A stretch of 64,000 nucleotides of DNA from Alkalibacterium iburiense (GCF_039521845.1 NZ_BAAACW010000108.1:8619-72618); one strand, 5' to 3'. Positions 26,505 through 35,580 are shown, counted from the stretch's first letter. Program-made: numbers and translations. Notes: generated by a model from the sequence alone, not told the origin.

Positions 26505-26532
26505 ATTGTATAAAACGCTATCATATATGCAA
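26505..26532 (-). promoter_or_regulatory. Promoter of the GH38-GH3-GH29 operon with operator-like spacer
   Basis: Minus strand: -35 TTGCAT (26527-26532), 16-base spacer, -10 TACAAT (26505-26510). The spacer contains ATGATAGCGTTTTAT (26510-26524 reversed), 13 of 15 matches to cre, which shares TATGATAGCGTT with the site at 53104-53120. Confidence 0.5.
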
Positions 26533-26613
26533 CTGCATTCAATAATTACACATAAATAGAGGCTAAAACATAGTCCTTTTCGCTTGTTAAATGAGCAGCT
26601 TCTCATCAAACAT

Positions 26614-26655
26614 AAAAAAACTGACTAAAAGTTTTATTATACTTCTAGTCAGTTT
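26614..26655 (-). terminator. Terminator of the AraC-type regulator gene
   Basis: AAACTGACTA (26618-26627) pairs with TAGTCAGTTT (26646-26655). On the minus strand a run of seven T follows, so this is a standard intrinsic terminator. Confidence 0.85.
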
Positions 26656-26663
26656 ATGAATAA

Positions 26664-28934
26664 TTATGGAGTTGTGGTTGACGTGAACGTGGTATCTTTA
26701 TACTTTTTTCTGTATTGACCTGGGGTCAGTCCATTTTCTTTTCTGAACTTACGGGTAAAGTTGGAAACGTCATAGTACCCCACATCCACAACAAGATCTT
26801 TAATAGGTGTTGATGTCGTCAAGAGCAATTCTTTAAATAAATTCATTCTTAAGGATTGAATAATATTTGAGAATGAGTCTCCTGTTTCTTCTTTAATTAG
26901 TTTACTGGCATAAGAAATCGAAATATTGTATTCTGATGCAATCTGTTCTAGAGAAATATCCGGGGAACTAAATTCTTCAAAAATATACTGAACGATATTT
27001 TTTCCGATTTCATTTGTTTCCATTTCCTTCTGATCATTTACCTCTTTGCAAACAAGGTAGCTGATTTTCTTAAGAATCTCCTCAGATTGGTCACTCTCAT
27101 TTAAATGAGAGAGCTCCAGAAGCATGGTGTTATATTCTGTTATTCCCAATTCATTCCCCACTTCTAATACAGCATTATACACATAAGCCGTAATGACTTG
27201 AATCGCGATAGGACTGGAATAGTCTGATCTGATTTTATTAAAGAGTTCGGTAATGGTTTCTTCTGCCATCTTCTGGTTCCCTTGCTTCAAACTCTGTAAG
27301 AGCAGCATGGTTCCCTCTTTAGGGTATTCCAGAAGCTTCGCTGACGGGCTGCTTTCATTATTAATATCTTTAAAGAATAACACTTTATTTTCTTTCACCC
27401 GTTTTTTATTAATCGTTTCAAGGGCAGAACTTGCTTCTATATGCGCATTCTTTATTTTCTCCCACGATTCGTGAGTTGATCCTACTCCCATTTTTATGAC
27501 TGTATCCTTAGTCGTTTCATTGGAAGAGAAATGCTGAGTAATGGATTGAATAATTTGTTTCCATATTTTAGGATTATCTGTTTTCAAATTGACAATAATC
27601 ACAATTTGATTGTTTTTTAAAGGCGGAACCGTTGACTCAATGACAAATTGATCCCCAACTGAGTACGTATCCAGTTCATGACTGATTCGCTCAATAGCCG
27701 AAACATAATCTGTATTAATAGCTTTCTTTCCTAGCTCAACGATTATTGTTGAAAAATAATTAAACGGGAAATGAATATCTATTTCTTCTAAACGCTTTTC
27801 TATTTTTTCAAAATGATTATAGTTTCCATCTAATAAATCTAATAATAAAGCATTTCTGATAATTGGAGCCTGCTCATCCACTAGTTCGCTTAAATCTTTT
27901 ACTTCAGAGAACTTGCGGCTAATACTGGTTTCAATATAACCCCACTCATCTTTTGGTTGTGTCCCTTGAGGGCCATCATGACTAAAGCTGTCAATAATAT
28001 TTTGTACAGGACGGTAATTTTGTTTAGCAAAATAATAAGAAATCACAACACCAATGAGAGTGAGAATGATAATGCCTACAATCGCTACAATAAATATATT
28101 ATACAACGGGCGATAAAATTGCTGGCTGTCTACTAATGATACAAATGTCCAGCCTGTGAGATTATTCGTTACTTTATTCGACAAATACTTGGTTCCGTCT
28201 ATTCTTATTTCATCTGATTCTAAAATCGTGTCAATGGACGCATTTATAGCTTGCTGATTTAGCTTCTCGTAAATCGAGCTGGACAAGACGATGTCATCCT
28301 CTGCATTCAATAAAAAAGACATGCCTTCATTATTATCGGATAACAATTCCAGGTTGTTTCTTATATTATTCGCATTCATCACAGCTAAAATACTGCCATA
28401 ACTTTGCCCTGGTCTTCCTAAAGGAATAGTATAAAAAATGCGATTATTGATTACATTTAATGAAACGGTGTTTTCTTCCAATACCTCTCTCATACGATTT
28501 TTCTGAGATTGAGTCGAAAAGTGCACACTGTAATCAATCAAGGCATCAATGGTCATATTCCCTCTGGACGAAAACACATAGGATGGATTATTAAAAACGA
28601 TATATAATGTTTCCACAGCATTAGTTGAGTGCTCATGACGGTTAATTAAATCGCGGTATTCGCTGAAATCTTCTCTTCTATAAACAGAGTTACGATTGAA
28701 GTTGTCCATTTGATTGATGTAATTGCCCAATGAATTGATTTCTATAATCTTTTCATCTAGCATAAGGTTCGACTGCTCTAAATAGTTATCATTCGAGAGA
28801 CTGAGTTCTTCTCTCACATCACGGATAAAGACAAAGTTAATCCCAATTAACAACAAAATAAAGGGCAAGGAAAACACTAGAATGTAGGAAGCAATATACC
28901 GTTTAAATAGCGATGATTTCGAAATGTTTTTCAC
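26664..28934 (-). CDS. Membrane-anchored AraC-family regulator (YtdP type)
   Basis: The 756-residue protein begins at GTG 28934 after GGGAGAG. A transmembrane helix lies at about residues 12-34, an extracellular Cache-like sensor at about 35-275, a second helix at about 275-300, and then a cytoplasmic region. The last 100 residues hold two AraC helix-turn-helix motifs (LEQIASEYNISISYASKLIKEETG and DVGYYDVSNFTRKFRKENGLTPGQYR). This is a one-component sensor that combines a histidine-kinase-like input with direct DNA binding, as in Bacillus YtdP. It sits between the importer/enzyme operon and a DUF624 gene and is the best candidate for sensing extracellular glycan and activating the operon (inference). 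Confidence 0.9.
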   Translation of the reverse strand: MKNISKSSLFKRYIASYILVFSLPFILLLIGINFVFIRDVREELSLSNDNYLEQSNLMLDEKIIEINSLGNYINQMDNFNRNSVYRREDFSEYRDLINRHEHSTNAVETLYIVFNNPSYVFSSRGNMTIDALIDYSVHFSTQSQKNRMREVLEENTVSLNVINNRIFYTIPLGRPGQSYGSILAVMNANNIRNNLELLSDNNEGMSFLLNAEDDIVLSSSIYEKLNQQAINASIDTILESDEIRIDGTKYLSNKVTNNLTGWTFVSLVDSQQFYRPLYNIFIVAIVGIIILTLIGVVISYYFAKQNYRPVQNIIDSFSHDGPQGTQPKDEWGYIETSISRKFSEVKDLSELVDEQAPIIRNALLLDLLDGNYNHFEKIEKRLEEIDIHFPFNYFSTIIVELGKKAINTDYVSAIERISHELDTYSVGDQFVIESTVPPLKNNQIVIIVNLKTDNPKIWKQIIQSITQHFSSNETTKDTVIKMGVGSTHESWEKIKNAHIEASSALETINKKRVKENKVLFFKDINNESSPSAKLLEYPKEGTMLLLQSLKQGNQKMAEETITELFNKIRSDYSSPIAIQVITAYVYNAVLEVGNELGITEYNTMLLELSHLNESDQSEEILKKISYLVCKEVNDQKEMETNEIGKNIVQYIFEEFSSPDISLEQIASEYNISISYASKLIKEETGDSFSNIIQSLRMNLFKELLLTTSTPIKDLVVDVGYYDVSNFTRKFRKENGLTPGQYRKKYKDTTFTSTTTP

Positions 28935-28998
28935 TTGTTTATCTCTCCCACTTAAGTACTTCTAAAAAAAGGCATTGCGTTTGAGATGGTTTTACTGA

Positions 28999-29721
28999 CT
29001 AAACATCATCTGTATTGACTTTTTCTTTCTCTTTCTTTTTCTGTTTCTTTTCATCTTCTTTTTTAAATTCGTCTTTTAACTCTTCAATCTTTTTCAATCC
29101 ATTATATGGAAACCAAGCTAGTGGCAAAATGATTAAAGGGACACCAAAGAATAGCCCAATAAAAATAACGTGACGTGACAGTTCAAAGGCAAGCACAACA
29201 CCTAGTACTGCGGCAATTGTAGATAAAGGAGTCGACAAAGATACAAAGAAAGACTGCTTAAAGATATCTTTATAACTTAATCCATGCCCAACAAGTATAG
29301 GGAAGGTATACACAGTGAGGAATCCTAAAATAAACAATATGACAAGTAAGAGTGTATGCAGGGCTGGTGATTGAATAAATTGCTCGTTGATTCTTAAATC
29401 GAAGTATAGAAATCCGAATGCTAGTAAGAGGGTATAGCCAACCAGATTAGCCTTCTTGAAATGCTTACTCCAGTTATCTTTAAATGTCGGATGAATTTGG
29501 ATCGCATCTTCTAATATAAACCAATCAATAAACGTTCGCGTCATAGCAGCTATGGAGGGAAATACCCCCAAAACAATGGCACCTTTTATAGAATAGAGAA
29601 TAAAGAAAAGTTGCATCAAGAATAAATTGGCTATTTTTTCTCCGGTTCTAGTGACAAAAGGAATAAACCCTTTTCGCTTGTTCTCTTTTGGTTGATTCGT
29701 CTGGTCCGTTTGATTCGTCAT
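28999..29721 (-). CDS. DUF624 (YesL/YteU-like) integral membrane protein
   Basis: This 240-residue protein has about five transmembrane segments (for example LFFILYSIKGAIVLGVFPSIAAM and TVYTFPILVGHGLSYKDIFKQS) and a highly charged Lys/Glu tail. It fits DUF624, the family of YesL and YteU, which accompany LplB/YtcP-type importers and AraC sensors in Bacillus. The function is unknown; a role in sensing or transport is assumed from context. It precedes the regulator by 64 bases and probably shares its transcript. Confidence 0.85.
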   Translation of the reverse strand: MTNQTDQTNQPKENKRKGFIPFVTRTGEKIANLFLMQLFFILYSIKGAIVLGVFPSIAAMTRTFIDWFILEDAIQIHPTFKDNWSKHFKKANLVGYTLLLAFGFLYFDLRINEQFIQSPALHTLLLVILFILGFLTVYTFPILVGHGLSYKDIFKQSFFVSLSTPLSTIAAVLGVVLAFELSRHVIFIGLFFGVPLIILPLAWFPYNGLKKIEELKDEFKKEDEKKQKKKEKEKVNTDDV

Positions 29722-29787
29722 TATAAAACCCCTTTTAACATTTTACTCAGGTCTCAATAACATATGATATTGAAACCGTACTCAAAT

Positions 29788-29816
29788 AGTATACTACAAA
29801 AAAGCCCTTTTGTCTG
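29788..29816 (-). promoter_or_regulatory. Promoter for DUF624 and AraC-type regulator
   Basis: Minus strand: -35 CAGACA (29811-29816), 17-base spacer, -10 TATACT (29788-29793), about 65 bases ahead of the DUF624 start. Confidence 0.5.
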
Positions 29817-29870
29817 AGAAGTTTTTAACTTTTAGTGACAAATTTCATTTAATTTTAAAGTAATCGACAA

Positions 29871-29912
29871 AAAAACCGATCCCCTCTCTTCTGCTAAGAA
29901 AGGCAATCGGTT
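29871..29912 (-). terminator. Terminator of the GH13-GH20 operon
   Basis: AACCGAT (29874-29880) pairs with ATCGGTT (29906-29912), with a second internal stem CCTCTCTT/AAGAAAGG. On the minus strand a T-run follows. Confidence 0.85.
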
Positions 29913-29947
29913 CTTTCGTTGGATGAAACAACGCACTTTTAAACGTA

Positions 29948-30445
29948 TTAATCTTCAATAAAGAAGTTGTCTGTCATGACTGTTTCAGATATTTTCCACT
30001 CGCCGTCTTCCAGTACGAGCGTGTGATTCGCCACACCTAAGTGATCACGGTAGTCATCGGCTTCTTCTGCCTGATCTACAGCCACCGTTTGTTGAAACAC
30101 TTCTATGAGCATGGTGTCCTCTTCTTGTTCTAAAACAGTGATACTTAAAATGGTATGTTCCAAATCGTATAGTTCAAAGAAAGCTTCCAATTCGGTTCGC
30201 GTGTTTTCATGAGCACTTGATACAATCGTGGATAAATACCCATCCATATCCTCAGCTTCTGCATAAGCAATGTTATTTTCTATAACCTGCACAGCTTCTT
30301 CTACAGCTTCACGATCCGTTATGTCTGTCTCTTCTTGTATTTCATACGATACCTCTTCTGGATTAATATATTCAGCCGTTTGAGAAGGAGAACACCCTGA
30401 TAAAAATAAGAGAGCGGACCCTAATGCAACCAAGAAGTACGTCAT
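29948..30445 (-). CDS. Small lipoprotein, possible NTF2-like fold
   Basis: The 165-residue product has a signal peptide with lipobox LSGC (Cys about residue 18) and a very acidic mature part. The pattern of a helical half (EAVEEAVQVIENNIAYAEAEDMDGYLSTI) followed by beta strands ending in LEDGEWKISE resembles SnoaL/NTF2-like domains, but I cannot confirm a family. It is the last gene of the GH13-GH20-GH20 unit, 18 bases after the second GH20. The function is unknown, and it is anchored outside the membrane. Confidence 0.8.
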   Translation of the reverse strand: MTYFLVALGSALLFLSGCSPSQTAEYINPEEVSYEIQEETDITDREAVEEAVQVIENNIAYAEAEDMDGYLSTIVSSAHENTRTELEAFFELYDLEHTILSITVLEQEEDTMLIEVFQQTVAVDQAEEADDYRDHLGVANHTLVLEDGEWKISETVMTDNFFIED

Positions 30446-30463
30446 ACTATTCCTCTTTTCTAT

Positions 30464-32341
30464 TTAAACGCCAGATAATTTGCTTGTACTACTAATATCC
30501 GTGTACAAGCCTCTCCCAATCATACCGCTATCTGTTCGTTCTTTCAACTTCTCTTCTTCTAATTCTTCTAAAATCGGTAAGTCACCCTTTAAATAAGCTT
30601 CTAAACGACTCACTACCGTATCCATTCGTGCAACGGCTCCTCCGTAACGAATGTCTAAAACTTCCCATCCAAAAGGCTTGTTGTACAGCATCCAGACATC
30701 CCGATGAGCGAGGCGCAATTGATTCTGTTCAGTATACAGACGTTTAGCCACAGCTAGCATATCCTGTAATGCATCCGTATCTTGATTATCATAGGCTGCT
30801 TTAACTTTTATACCAAATTCAGCTCTTTCAGATAATACCTTAGCTAACTGGTAGTAAAAAGTAAACAGTGTCTGATAGTTCCCTTTTGATTGAAGAGGCT
30901 TTAACTTCTCCGCTAATTCAGCGTAATGTTTATTCAATTCGTGCCCTTCTGCATTCTTATCAAAACGCCCTAATAAAGGATCTTGCCATAACAGCACTTT
31001 TGATCCAGCTGAGACATGTAAGTTGTTTTTCATCACGCCAGGTGTTTCATCCAGTTCATTTAGCAATACAAATTCATCAAAGGTTAAACCTGTGTTCTGC
31101 TTGGAAACGGCATTGGCCAATTCTTCATCCACTGTCTCTCTATAAGATAAGTCAGCGAATACTTGAAGACCAGGCAAAGCGGACAGTATAGGTGTTTCTC
31201 CTCCGTCATCGCCCCATAATGTCGCAAAGACTTCGTCGATGCCTAACTCTTTAGAAGCAGCCAGACCAGCCTTCGTCGTTTCAAATGATTTCCCGAAGTT
31301 GGGAGCGATTCCGTTCCACGTCCACACCCCACCGGCAAAAATCACCTTTTGCTTCATGGCGATATGGCGTTTTAAAAACTCTGTATAATCTTCTTTCTTT
31401 TCATGGTAGTAATCCCAGAACACCATATTGACATCTGGTATCCCCTCAATAATGTGTTCCGGTACTTCTACTTCTTTATCATAGTAATCATGCGTTTTTG
31501 ATCCGGCACGGTAATACATATCGCTCCACATCATGGCTTCAAGACCCAATCTTTCAGTGATACCAATCACTTTCTGTACATGTTCATTCATGATTTCAAA
31601 GGTATCTTTTTCTCCATGTAACTGCTTATAGCGCCCCGTTCCGATCCCAAATGCTTCATCCATTCCAATATGAATCCGATTTGAGCGGAATGGTGTCGTG
31701 GCAGCTCGAATAATATTTTCCAGAAATTCATAAGTCTTAGGCTCTCCTACCAATAAGACATCTGACGTATCTTGAATGTCATGGTGCGTTCCAAATTGAA
31801 GAACCTGGTACAAGTGCCCCAGCGTTTGAATACACGGAATCATTTCTATGCCCAACGCATAGGCGTAATCATCCAATGCTTTCAATTCTTCTTCGGTGTA
31901 TTTGCCTCTTAAGTAACCAAAGTAAGGGTACTCTTTTACTTCATACGTATCTTCTGTATACAGCATCGCGAGGTTTAAACCTAATTTGGCCATGTGACGT
32001 AAAAACTCTTTCGTTCCTTCTACATGTAAAACCGCATTACGCGATGCATCTATCATAGCACCTGTTTTTTTGAAATAAGCTTTTTCTTCTTTTTCAAAAG
32101 GCACACCCTGTTTGTAATTCACTAACCATAAGTTCAGTTGTCTGAAGAAGGTGTTGGTAGAGTGATACACAATTTCTCCTTCATTGCCGTTATAGCCAAT
32201 CTTTAACTGTGTCTCTTCAGGTTTATACGTTAAGCTGATTGGGATGCCGTCTTCTTGACGAACAAAATTCAACTCTTCTTTTAATAATTCAAGACCTTCA
32301 TCTAAAGCCGACGTGTCCCCAATAAATTTAAGTGCTAGCAT
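30464..32341 (-). CDS. GH20 exo-beta-N-acetylhexosaminidase (GH20C-like)
   Basis: The 625-residue protein has an N-terminal alpha/beta domain (about 1-85), a GH20 barrel with the catalytic pair D228-E229 in HIGMDEAFG, and a helical C-terminal region. The size and the absence of a signal peptide match the intracellular GH20C of Streptococcus pneumoniae, a beta-N-acetylglucosaminidase. It should remove GlcNAc from antennae after galactose, and possibly split core chitobiose. ATG 32341 follows CGGAGG. It is 23 bases downstream of the smaller GH20. Confidence 0.92.
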   Translation of the reverse strand: MLALKFIGDTSALDEGLELLKEELNFVRQEDGIPISLTYKPEETQLKIGYNGNEGEIVYHSTNTFFRQLNLWLVNYKQGVPFEKEEKAYFKKTGAMIDASRNAVLHVEGTKEFLRHMAKLGLNLAMLYTEDTYEVKEYPYFGYLRGKYTEEELKALDDYAYALGIEMIPCIQTLGHLYQVLQFGTHHDIQDTSDVLLVGEPKTYEFLENIIRAATTPFRSNRIHIGMDEAFGIGTGRYKQLHGEKDTFEIMNEHVQKVIGITERLGLEAMMWSDMYYRAGSKTHDYYDKEVEVPEHIIEGIPDVNMVFWDYYHEKKEDYTEFLKRHIAMKQKVIFAGGVWTWNGIAPNFGKSFETTKAGLAASKELGIDEVFATLWGDDGGETPILSALPGLQVFADLSYRETVDEELANAVSKQNTGLTFDEFVLLNELDETPGVMKNNLHVSAGSKVLLWQDPLLGRFDKNAEGHELNKHYAELAEKLKPLQSKGNYQTLFTFYYQLAKVLSERAEFGIKVKAAYDNQDTDALQDMLAVAKRLYTEQNQLRLAHRDVWMLYNKPFGWEVLDIRYGGAVARMDTVVSRLEAYLKGDLPILEELEEEKLKERTDSGMIGRGLYTDISSTSKLSGV

Positions 32342-32364
32342 GTTTTTCCTCCGACTGATTATTT

Positions 32365-33381
32365 TTAATATTCATGAACATTTTTCATGGTCTGGTAGAG
32401 ACGATACAGTTCTGTCACCTCTTCTTCCCCTTTGACAAATCCGGCAAAGGTGTCATATGCCTCTTCATCCCAATGGTGCCAGGACGTGACGATTTTACCG
32501 AAAAAGTGGTCTTCCAGATTGTGCTCTTTTGCATCGCGTTGCGCTTCACCAAATAACTGCTCGGCCACATTTTCTTTATACCAGCAAGCAGGCATCACTC
32601 TAAAGCCATGTTCCATTAAATAATGGGGAGTGGGGTATCCTTTGTCTCTCTCGTCGTAGTGCCAATCCAGAACAATGATATCTTTCGGCAAGTCGTGAAT
32701 GGCTCGGTGAGTCCCAAACGTGTCTGCTTCCCAATTGTCGTAGCCAAACTTCTCAGCATCCAATAAGCGGTCTCCCCACATCATGACTTCTAAATCGCGA
32801 TCTTTCGTAATAATCGCATGCATGTCATTCACGGCTTTCGCAAAGAGCTCAGCTCGGTCTTTCCCTCGGCATCTGTCACACTGATCACTGGCAATTTCAT
32901 ACACTTCATCCATTCCGATATGGAAATAACGAGGTGTAAAAGCTTCTATCAGTTCATTGATTAAATCCGCGACGACATCGTTCACTTCAGGGTGAAGCGG
33001 GCACCAGCTTCGACAAAAGATTTCTGGCCATTCGGCATCCAGTGGAACGTCAGGCGTTTCATCAAACTCAGGATACGCTCGAAGCAACGCACTTCGGCTC
33101 CCTCCCCATCCCTGATGTCCTAAAGCTTGGAACAATGGCACAATTTCAATTCCTAATTCTCTCGCATAAGCTTGTAAATCTTGAGCATCTTCTTTTGTTA
33201 AAGAATGGTCTCCCTCATGGACTTCTGGGTGACTTTTGAAGATAAAATTTTTATCTATTTCTAGTACTATCATATTAAATCCATTAGGCTCTAAAACCGT
33301 TCTCATTAATTTTTTTAAATGTGGTATGCGCTCTTTGTTTCCAAATCTTAAATGAAAGGCAGTTGTTTGTTGTGTAGACAT
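32365..33381 (-). CDS. Minimal GH20-type hexosaminidase (barrel only)
   Basis: This 338-residue protein is essentially a single GH20 barrel: QALGHQGWGG, HIGMDEVYEI with D158-E159 as the catalytic pair, VMMWGDR, and a final SWHHWDE segment that includes an active-site Trp. It lacks the N-terminal GH20b domain. A CxxC-like cluster (DQCDRCRG) follows the catalytic pair and resembles the metal-binding insert sometimes seen in barrel-only GH20 proteins. It is cytoplasmic. Its linkage is probably different from that of the neighbouring 625-residue GH20, but it is not predictable here. Confidence 0.82.
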   Translation of the reverse strand: MSTQQTTAFHLRFGNKERIPHLKKLMRTVLEPNGFNMIVLEIDKNFIFKSHPEVHEGDHSLTKEDAQDLQAYARELGIEIVPLFQALGHQGWGGSRSALLRAYPEFDETPDVPLDAEWPEIFCRSWCPLHPEVNDVVADLINELIEAFTPRYFHIGMDEVYEIASDQCDRCRGKDRAELFAKAVNDMHAIITKDRDLEVMMWGDRLLDAEKFGYDNWEADTFGTHRAIHDLPKDIIVLDWHYDERDKGYPTPHYLMEHGFRVMPACWYKENVAEQLFGEAQRDAKEHNLEDHFFGKIVTSWHHWDEEAYDTFAGFVKGEEEVTELYRLYQTMKNVHEY

Positions 33382-33395
33382 GTTAGGCTCCTTTT

Positions 33396-35033
33396 TTATT
33401 TTAGTTTCACTACAAAAGCTTCATAAGGTAGTAGGATTAAGTCTTTTTCAATAGTCGTTCTTTCCGTGTTACACAGCAACAGGCTATCTATTTCTTTACC
33501 CACTTCAAATCTTACAGGTGTCTCTTGTTCCGACAGATTCGCCATGACAACCCACTCCTCTCCTTCATAACTGCGTTTGTAAGCAAACAGAGTCGGATGG
33601 TCGGGATAGAGTAATTCATAGTCTCCCCAGATAACGAGAGGATGGTCTTTTCTCAATTGAATCAGTCGTTTATAGGTATAGTAAATGGAATGTGCGTTGT
33701 CTTGGGCTAACTGGACATTTATCTCTGGATAATTCCGCTGCACGGCTAACCAAGGCTCACCTGTTGTAAAGCCCGCTTGGTCTGTTTCATTCCAATGCAT
33801 AGGCGTCCGTGCATTATCGCGTCCTTTTTTATTTATCACATCCATTAATTCTTCATGGGTGAAACCCTTTGTGATTCTATCCTTATACATATTGATGCTC
33901 TCAATATCATCCACTTCATCCAAGGAGTCAATGACTCGATTTGTCATGCCTATTTCTTCTCCCTGATAGATATAAGGCGTCCCCTTCATTAGATGGAGAA
34001 GAATAGCAAACAGTTTGCCGCTTCTTTCCCGGTAAACGGTGTCATTTCCCCATCTGGAAATAATTCTCGGTAAATCATGGTTATTCCAGAAGAGGCTGTT
34101 CCACCCTTCATCATTTAAATCGGTCTGCCAAACGGAGAGAGCCTTTTTCAACTCTACGATATTCAGTGGCTGTAAATCCCACTTTTCTTTTCCCATTTGC
34201 TGGTCGAGGAGAATATGTTGAAATTGAAAAACCATCGATAATTCTTTTCTTTTAGGGTCAGAATACAGCTTCGCTTCCTTTATTCCTGCACTCCATGCTT
34301 CACCCACTGTCATCAGGTCTTTTCCTTCAAAGGTGCAGGCATGCATTTCCTGTAAATAGTCATGCAGTTTCGGTCCGTTCACTTCAATCTTCTCATCAGG
34401 CACTTTACCGATTAAATCAATGACATCCAGACGAAACCCTTTTATACCTTTGTCAATCCAGAAGTTCATCATATTATAAATCTCATGACGCATCTGAGGG
34501 TTTTCCCAATTTAAGTCCGGCTGCTTTTTGCTAAAGAGATGCAAGTAATACTGCTGAGAGGATTCATCATACTCCCAGGCTGATTCACTGAATCCAGAAG
34601 TCAGATCATTTGGCGGGCCTTCCTCTACTGGATCACGCCAAACATAGTAGTCACGGTAGGGATTGTCTTTCCCTTTCTTTGCTTCTTGAAACCACCTATG
34701 CTGGTCGCTTGTATGATTGACAATTAAATCCATAACGATTCGAATGTTTCGTTTATCCGCTTCTTTTATTAATGTCTCCATGTCAGCCATGGTGCCATAT
34801 TCCGGATGAATAGTTTCATAGTCACTAATATCGTATCCATTATCTTCATTCGGAGAGGCATAGACAGGACAAAGCCATATAGCCTGAATGCCCAGATCTT
34901 CTAAATAATCCAGCCGCTGAATGATACCAGGGATATCTCCAATGCCGTCTCCGTTACTGTCTTGAAAACTACGGGGATAAATTTGATAGACTACCGCTTC
35001 CTGCCACCATTTAGTTTGTTGATCTCGATTCAT
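33396..35033 (-). CDS. GH13 alpha-glucosidase (oligo-1,6-glucosidase type)
   Basis: The 545-residue enzyme has the GH13 motifs VMDLIVNHTS (region I), FRLDVIDLI with nucleophile D203 (region II), TVGEAW with acid/base E245 (region III) and NNHDLPR (region IV). The QPDLNWENP block and the barrel layout match subfamily 31 (oligo-1,6-glucosidase, dextran glucosidase). The Val after the nucleophile is usual for alpha-1,6 specificity. ATG 35033 is chosen because AAGGAGG lies 5 bases upstream; the ATG at 35048 would place that site inside the gene. It leads the GH20 operon, where an alpha-glucosidase is not obviously needed. Confidence 0.9.
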   Translation of the reverse strand: MNRDQQTKWWQEAVVYQIYPRSFQDSNGDGIGDIPGIIQRLDYLEDLGIQAIWLCPVYASPNEDNGYDISDYETIHPEYGTMADMETLIKEADKRNIRIVMDLIVNHTSDQHRWFQEAKKGKDNPYRDYYVWRDPVEEGPPNDLTSGFSESAWEYDESSQQYYLHLFSKKQPDLNWENPQMRHEIYNMMNFWIDKGIKGFRLDVIDLIGKVPDEKIEVNGPKLHDYLQEMHACTFEGKDLMTVGEAWSAGIKEAKLYSDPKRKELSMVFQFQHILLDQQMGKEKWDLQPLNIVELKKALSVWQTDLNDEGWNSLFWNNHDLPRIISRWGNDTVYRERSGKLFAILLHLMKGTPYIYQGEEIGMTNRVIDSLDEVDDIESINMYKDRITKGFTHEELMDVINKKGRDNARTPMHWNETDQAGFTTGEPWLAVQRNYPEINVQLAQDNAHSIYYTYKRLIQLRKDHPLVIWGDYELLYPDHPTLFAYKRSYEGEEWVVMANLSEQETPVRFEVGKEIDSLLLCNTERTTIEKDLILLPYEAFVVKLK

Positions 35034-35088
35034 TTCATCCTCCTTCACTCTAATCTATTTTAAGTTTATTAGCTTAAGAGTACCAACC

Positions 35089-35103
35089 TGTATGCGTTTA
35101 CTC
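35089..35103 (-). promoter_or_regulatory. cre-like box upstream of GH13-GH20 operon
   Basis: Reversed, GAGTAAACGCATACA matches 13 of 15 cre positions. It lies about 55 bases before the GH13 start. A clear promoter could not be fixed. Confidence 0.4.
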
Positions 35104-35206
35104 AATGTGTAATACTCCGTGTAATTATACATAGTCGTTATATTGGTAAGCGAATTCAGGGTGTGCTATTCTTGATTTAATCTTAAAACCGAAAGGATGA
35201 CTAATT

Positions 35207-35476
35207 ATGGATAAACAACCGAATACATTTGGGCAACCTGGAGCGATGAATAACGATCCAACCAATCAGGCTGATCTTTTTGCAGATGGCAGAAGTATAT
35301 CAGATGCAAAAAATAAAGGAAAAAAGAAAGACGATGCCGCTTATGCCGATGATAAATCGAATGAGCTTGAACAAAAAGCAAGAGAAGAACAGGATGACAA
35401 TCCATTAGCAGAAGATTTTGAACCCTTTAATTTAGATGCTATTGATGAAAAGAATAACGATAAGGATAAAGAATAA
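35207..35476 (+). CDS. Small acidic hydrophilic protein with C-terminal EDFxxFNLDxxDE motif
   Basis: I do not recognise this 89-residue protein. It has no signal peptide or membrane segment and is rich in Asp, Lys, Asn and Glu (a central KNKGKKKDD stretch). The N-terminal NDPTN and the C-terminal AEDFEPFNLDAIDE segment recur, in the same order, in the 81-residue protein at 54843-55088 (NDPTN, DEDFDSFNLDKVDE). ATG 35207 follows GAAAGG, a plausible promoter is TTGGTA-18-TATTCT just upstream, and a terminator follows at 35485. It therefore appears to be a real, single-gene transcript. The low complexity suggests a disordered protein. Function unknown. Confidence 0.75.
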   Translation: MDKQPNTFGQPGAMNNDPTNQADLFADGRSISDAKNKGKKKDDAAYADDKSNELEQKAREEQDDNPLAEDFEPFNLDAIDEKNNDKDKE

Positions 35477-35484
35477 TAGACTAG

Positions 35485-35518
35485 CCATTCAACCTTCTTA
35501 CGGTTGAGTGGTTTTTTT
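35485..35518 (+). terminator. Terminator of the small acidic protein gene
   Basis: CCATTCAACC (35485-35494) pairs with GGTTGAGTGG (35502-35511), followed by TTTTTTT. Confidence 0.88.
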
Positions 35519-35533
35519 CTTTGGTTTCTAATA

Positions 35534-35580
35534 AGAAAAAAGACCATCTTCCCTCTTTTGAATAGAGGAGAGATGGTCTT
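35534..35580 (-). terminator. Terminator of the beta-galactosidase gene
   Basis: AAGACCATCT...AGATGGTCTT arms (35540-35580) form a long stem. On the minus strand it is followed by TTTTTT. Confidence 0.88.

Noticed and set aside
30464..33381. The two GH20 genes as one gene split by a frameshift
   Set aside because: Each has its own start, ribosome site and complete D-E catalytic pair, so they are separate enzymes.
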